In this document: positions 8,783-10,014 of the stretch, piece after piece
Layout of the letters: each line of letters begins with the position of its first letter
How positions within the stretch are numbered: position 1 is the first letter of the stretch
Origin: an uncultured Elusimicrobium sp.
Lineage (GTDB): Bacteria; Elusimicrobiota; Elusimicrobia; Elusimicrobiales; Elusimicrobiaceae
Assembly: GCA_946061795.1 (NCBI GenBank)
Contig: CAMGSK010000048.1
Coordinates: 1-10,014 of the forward strand
Direction of reading: 5' to 3'
DNA: 10,014 nt
Position numbers and translations under genes: made by a program
Notes under the pieces: generated by a model
Database searches by the model: none
What the model saw: only the letters and a program-made list of their open reading frames with translations
What the model was told of the DNA's origin: nothing

Positions 8783-8819
8783 ACCCGGCGTGAAAATTTG
8801 GCGCGTCCGCACCCGGCGT
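8783..8819. repeat. Short direct repeat pair ACCCGGCGT
   Basis: The nonamer ACCCGGCGT occurs at 8783-8791 and 8811-8819, 28 bp apart start to start, within the non-coding stretch upstream of the atp operon. The second copy is partly inside one arm of the inverted repeat described for 8813-8870. Two copies are too few for an array; they may be paired protein sites or part of a folded RNA. Confidence 0.4.
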
Positions 8820-8870
8820 CCCGCTAAAAAACAAGTTGAAAACGCATAGGACTTACGCCCGGGACACCGG
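8813..8870 (-). ncRNA. Candidate structured RNA element, unassigned
   Basis: On the minus strand an 11-bp stem pairs 8870-8860 (CCGGTGTCCCG) with 8823-8813 (CGGGACGCCGG), with one G-U wobble and no mismatch. Inside the 36-nt loop a second small hairpin pairs GCGTA (8858-8854) with TATGC (8848-8844), again with one G-U wobble, around an AGTCC loop. On the plus strand both wobbles become C-A mismatches, which favours a minus-strand RNA. It lies between the glycosidase terminator and the candidate atp promoter, so it is probably not part of the atp leader. I recognise no known RNA family. The rest of 8695-8882 shows no reading frame worth calling. Confidence 0.35.
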
Positions 8871-8882
8871 TTGAAAGCCCAT

Positions 8883-8914
8883 AAAAAAACCGCCTCTTAA
8901 AAAGGCGGTTTTTT
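8883..8914 (-). terminator. Intrinsic terminator after the glycosidase gene
   Basis: CCGCCT (8890-8895) pairs with AGGCGG (8903-8908) around a seven-base loop. The stem is flanked by seven A (8883-8889) and six T (8909-8914), which can extend it. On the minus strand the stem is followed by seven T, beginning 21 nt past the glycosidase stop codon. The symmetry means it could terminate transcription from either direction. It separates the glycosidase from the atp operon. Confidence 0.9.
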
Positions 8915-8928
8915 CACAAAGGGCGGCC

Positions 8929-10014
8929 TTAAATGTCGTAAGTAAAAATTTTACTTTCAAAAGGCTTCAACTCCACCAATATGCCGCGGGTTTTTTCCTC
9001 ATCCGAAACGGCAATCTCCCCACCGGAAAACTCTTCGCGCAGGCGGGAAGAAGGCGTTTTGATTTTCAGCAGGCATTTGGAGGGACGGTCACTGTAATTA
9101 ATGATCACCGTAGAAGCGGTGTTCATCTGCTTCCACGTCCAGCACAGCACATTGAGGAAAGACCATTCTTCCTCCGCCGCCGCGCTGACTGCCGTCAAAG
9201 ACCACTGCCCGCCGTGAAATACCGGCTGGGAAGCGATTTGCAAAAGTTTGGAATAATACGCCAAAATCGGCGCATCCTCTTCAAACGTATCCGCCACATA
9301 TTGAATGGGAACGCGGGCGGGGTGTCCCATCATCTGAAACAAATAAATCATCCGCGCGCCGGGCAGCGTGGCGATAATGGTGCTGGCGGCGAGGGATTTT
9401 TCCCGGCCAAACGCTTTCAAGCTTTCTTCTTCGTCATGATTGGCCGTAAAACGAATGGAACGCATTTGGAACAAATGTTCCGCACCCAGATGCCCTTTGA
9501 TATTTTCCGGCGTGGAAAAACGCAAGCGGTCATAAAGCACTTTGTCGTACGTATAATCAAAGCCCATTTCCTGAATTTCCCACTCCAGGCCCCAATACAC
9601 TTCCGCCACAAAAACAAATTCCGGATATTTTTCCCGCACCCGCTCCAACGCCACGGACCAAAATTCTTGTTTGGGCAAATTGCCGCCGATAAACTCCCAC
9701 CACGTATCGCGGTGCACTTTGTTTAAAGACAGCATGGCCATGTCGCAACGCACGCCGTCGCACATATCGGCCACTTTCAGCAAATTTTGCAACATGAATT
9801 CCCGCGTATTGGGATTAAAATAATTCAGCTGCGCGGTGTCCGTCCACGGAGCGAAATACGGGTCCCGTCCGTAGGCCACCCATACGCCTTTGTCGTTTTG
9901 AAAAAACCAGTCTTTGTGCGCGTGGGGCGTTTCCATTCCGGAATTAATATATAAATCCGGCGCTTGGGAAACGGCGGGAGCGTCAATAGCCGTATGATTG
10001 GAAACCACAGCCAA
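8929..10014 (-). CDS. GH13 alpha-amylase-family glycosidase, 3' part
   Basis: This is the C-terminal 361 residues of a larger enzyme; the N-terminus lies beyond the window edge. The frame is open to the last base, and the final codon TTG is internal, since the fragment begins inside the conserved region I (VVSNH, usually DxVxNH). The other GH13 motifs follow in order: GVRCDMAM with the nucleophile D91, FVFVAEVYW with the acid/base E138, and FTANHDEE with the third carboxylate D194 (fragment numbering). WTDTAQLNYF (57-66) is shared with a branch of GH13 enzymes acting on alpha-glucans. A beta-rich C-terminal domain follows (about 280-361). No secretion signal can be judged because the N-terminus is missing. 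The substrate (starch, glycogen or maltodextrin) and whether it hydrolyses or transfers cannot be told from this part. Confidence 0.88.
   Translation of the reverse strand: MAVVSNHTAIDAPAVSQAPDLYINSGMETPHAHKDWFFQNDKGVWVAYGRDPYFAPWTDTAQLNYFNPNTREFMLQNLLKVADMCDGVRCDMAMLSLNKVHRDTWWEFIGGNLPKQEFWSVALERVREKYPEFVFVAEVYWGLEWEIQEMGFDYTYDKVLYDRLRFSTPENIKGHLGAEHLFQMRSIRFTANHDEEESLKAFGREKSLAASTIIATLPGARMIYLFQMMGHPARVPIQYVADTFEEDAPILAYYSKLLQIASQPVFHGGQWSLTAVSAAAEEEWSFLNVLCWTWKQMNTASTVIINYSDRPSKCLLKIKTPSSRLREEFSGGEIAVSDEEKTRGILVELKPFESKIFTYDI

Noticed and set aside
10012..10014. Start codon of the glycosidase at the right edge
   Set aside because: The codon is TTG in the middle of the GH13 region I (VVSNH) and an upstream half of the catalytic barrel is required. 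The gene simply continues past the edge.

Overview
Every confident gene in this window lies on the minus strand, so transcription runs from high to low coordinates. The window holds a complete F-type (F1Fo) ATP synthase operon. It is flanked by the 3' end of a glycoside hydrolase gene on the right and by a structured, unassigned intergenic stretch on the left. The operon carries an LPS-heptose-type epimerase gene. That points to a Gram-negative bacterium, perhaps a gut-type lineage such as Elusimicrobiota, but the phylum is a guess from general character and not shown by the sequence.

Layout in transcription order: (1) 10014-8929, the C-terminal part of a GH13 alpha-amylase-like enzyme cut by the window edge, closed by an intrinsic terminator at 8883-8914. 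(2) 8882-8648, a non-coding region with a candidate structured RNA, short direct repeats, an AT-rich promoter and a perfect 18-bp palindrome just upstream of the operon. (3) 8647-1067, atpZ-atpB-atpE-atpF-atpH-atpA-[hldD-like epimerase]-atpG-atpD-atpC, with genes 1 to 43 nt apart. (4) 1024-212, an SPFH/prohibitin-family membrane protein gene following two overlapping hairpins at the atpC stop, then a strong terminator at 154-194. (5) 149-1, an unassigned stretch with a candidate leftward promoter and self-complementary sequence.

How it fits together: AtpB (a), AtpE (c) and AtpF (b) form the membrane ion channel and stator. AtpH (delta), AtpA (alpha), AtpG (gamma), AtpD (beta) and AtpC (epsilon) form the catalytic head, stalks and rotor. 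AtpZ is a small accessory membrane protein. All nine subunits carry their family hallmarks and look functional. The c subunit lacks the Na+ ligand set, so the enzyme is predicted to be H+-coupled. The oddest genetic fact is the nucleotide-sugar epimerase gene between atpA and atpG, with Shine-Dalgarno sequences that overlap the preceding stop codon at both junctions. It therefore looks like an integrated member of the transcription unit and not a loose insertion.
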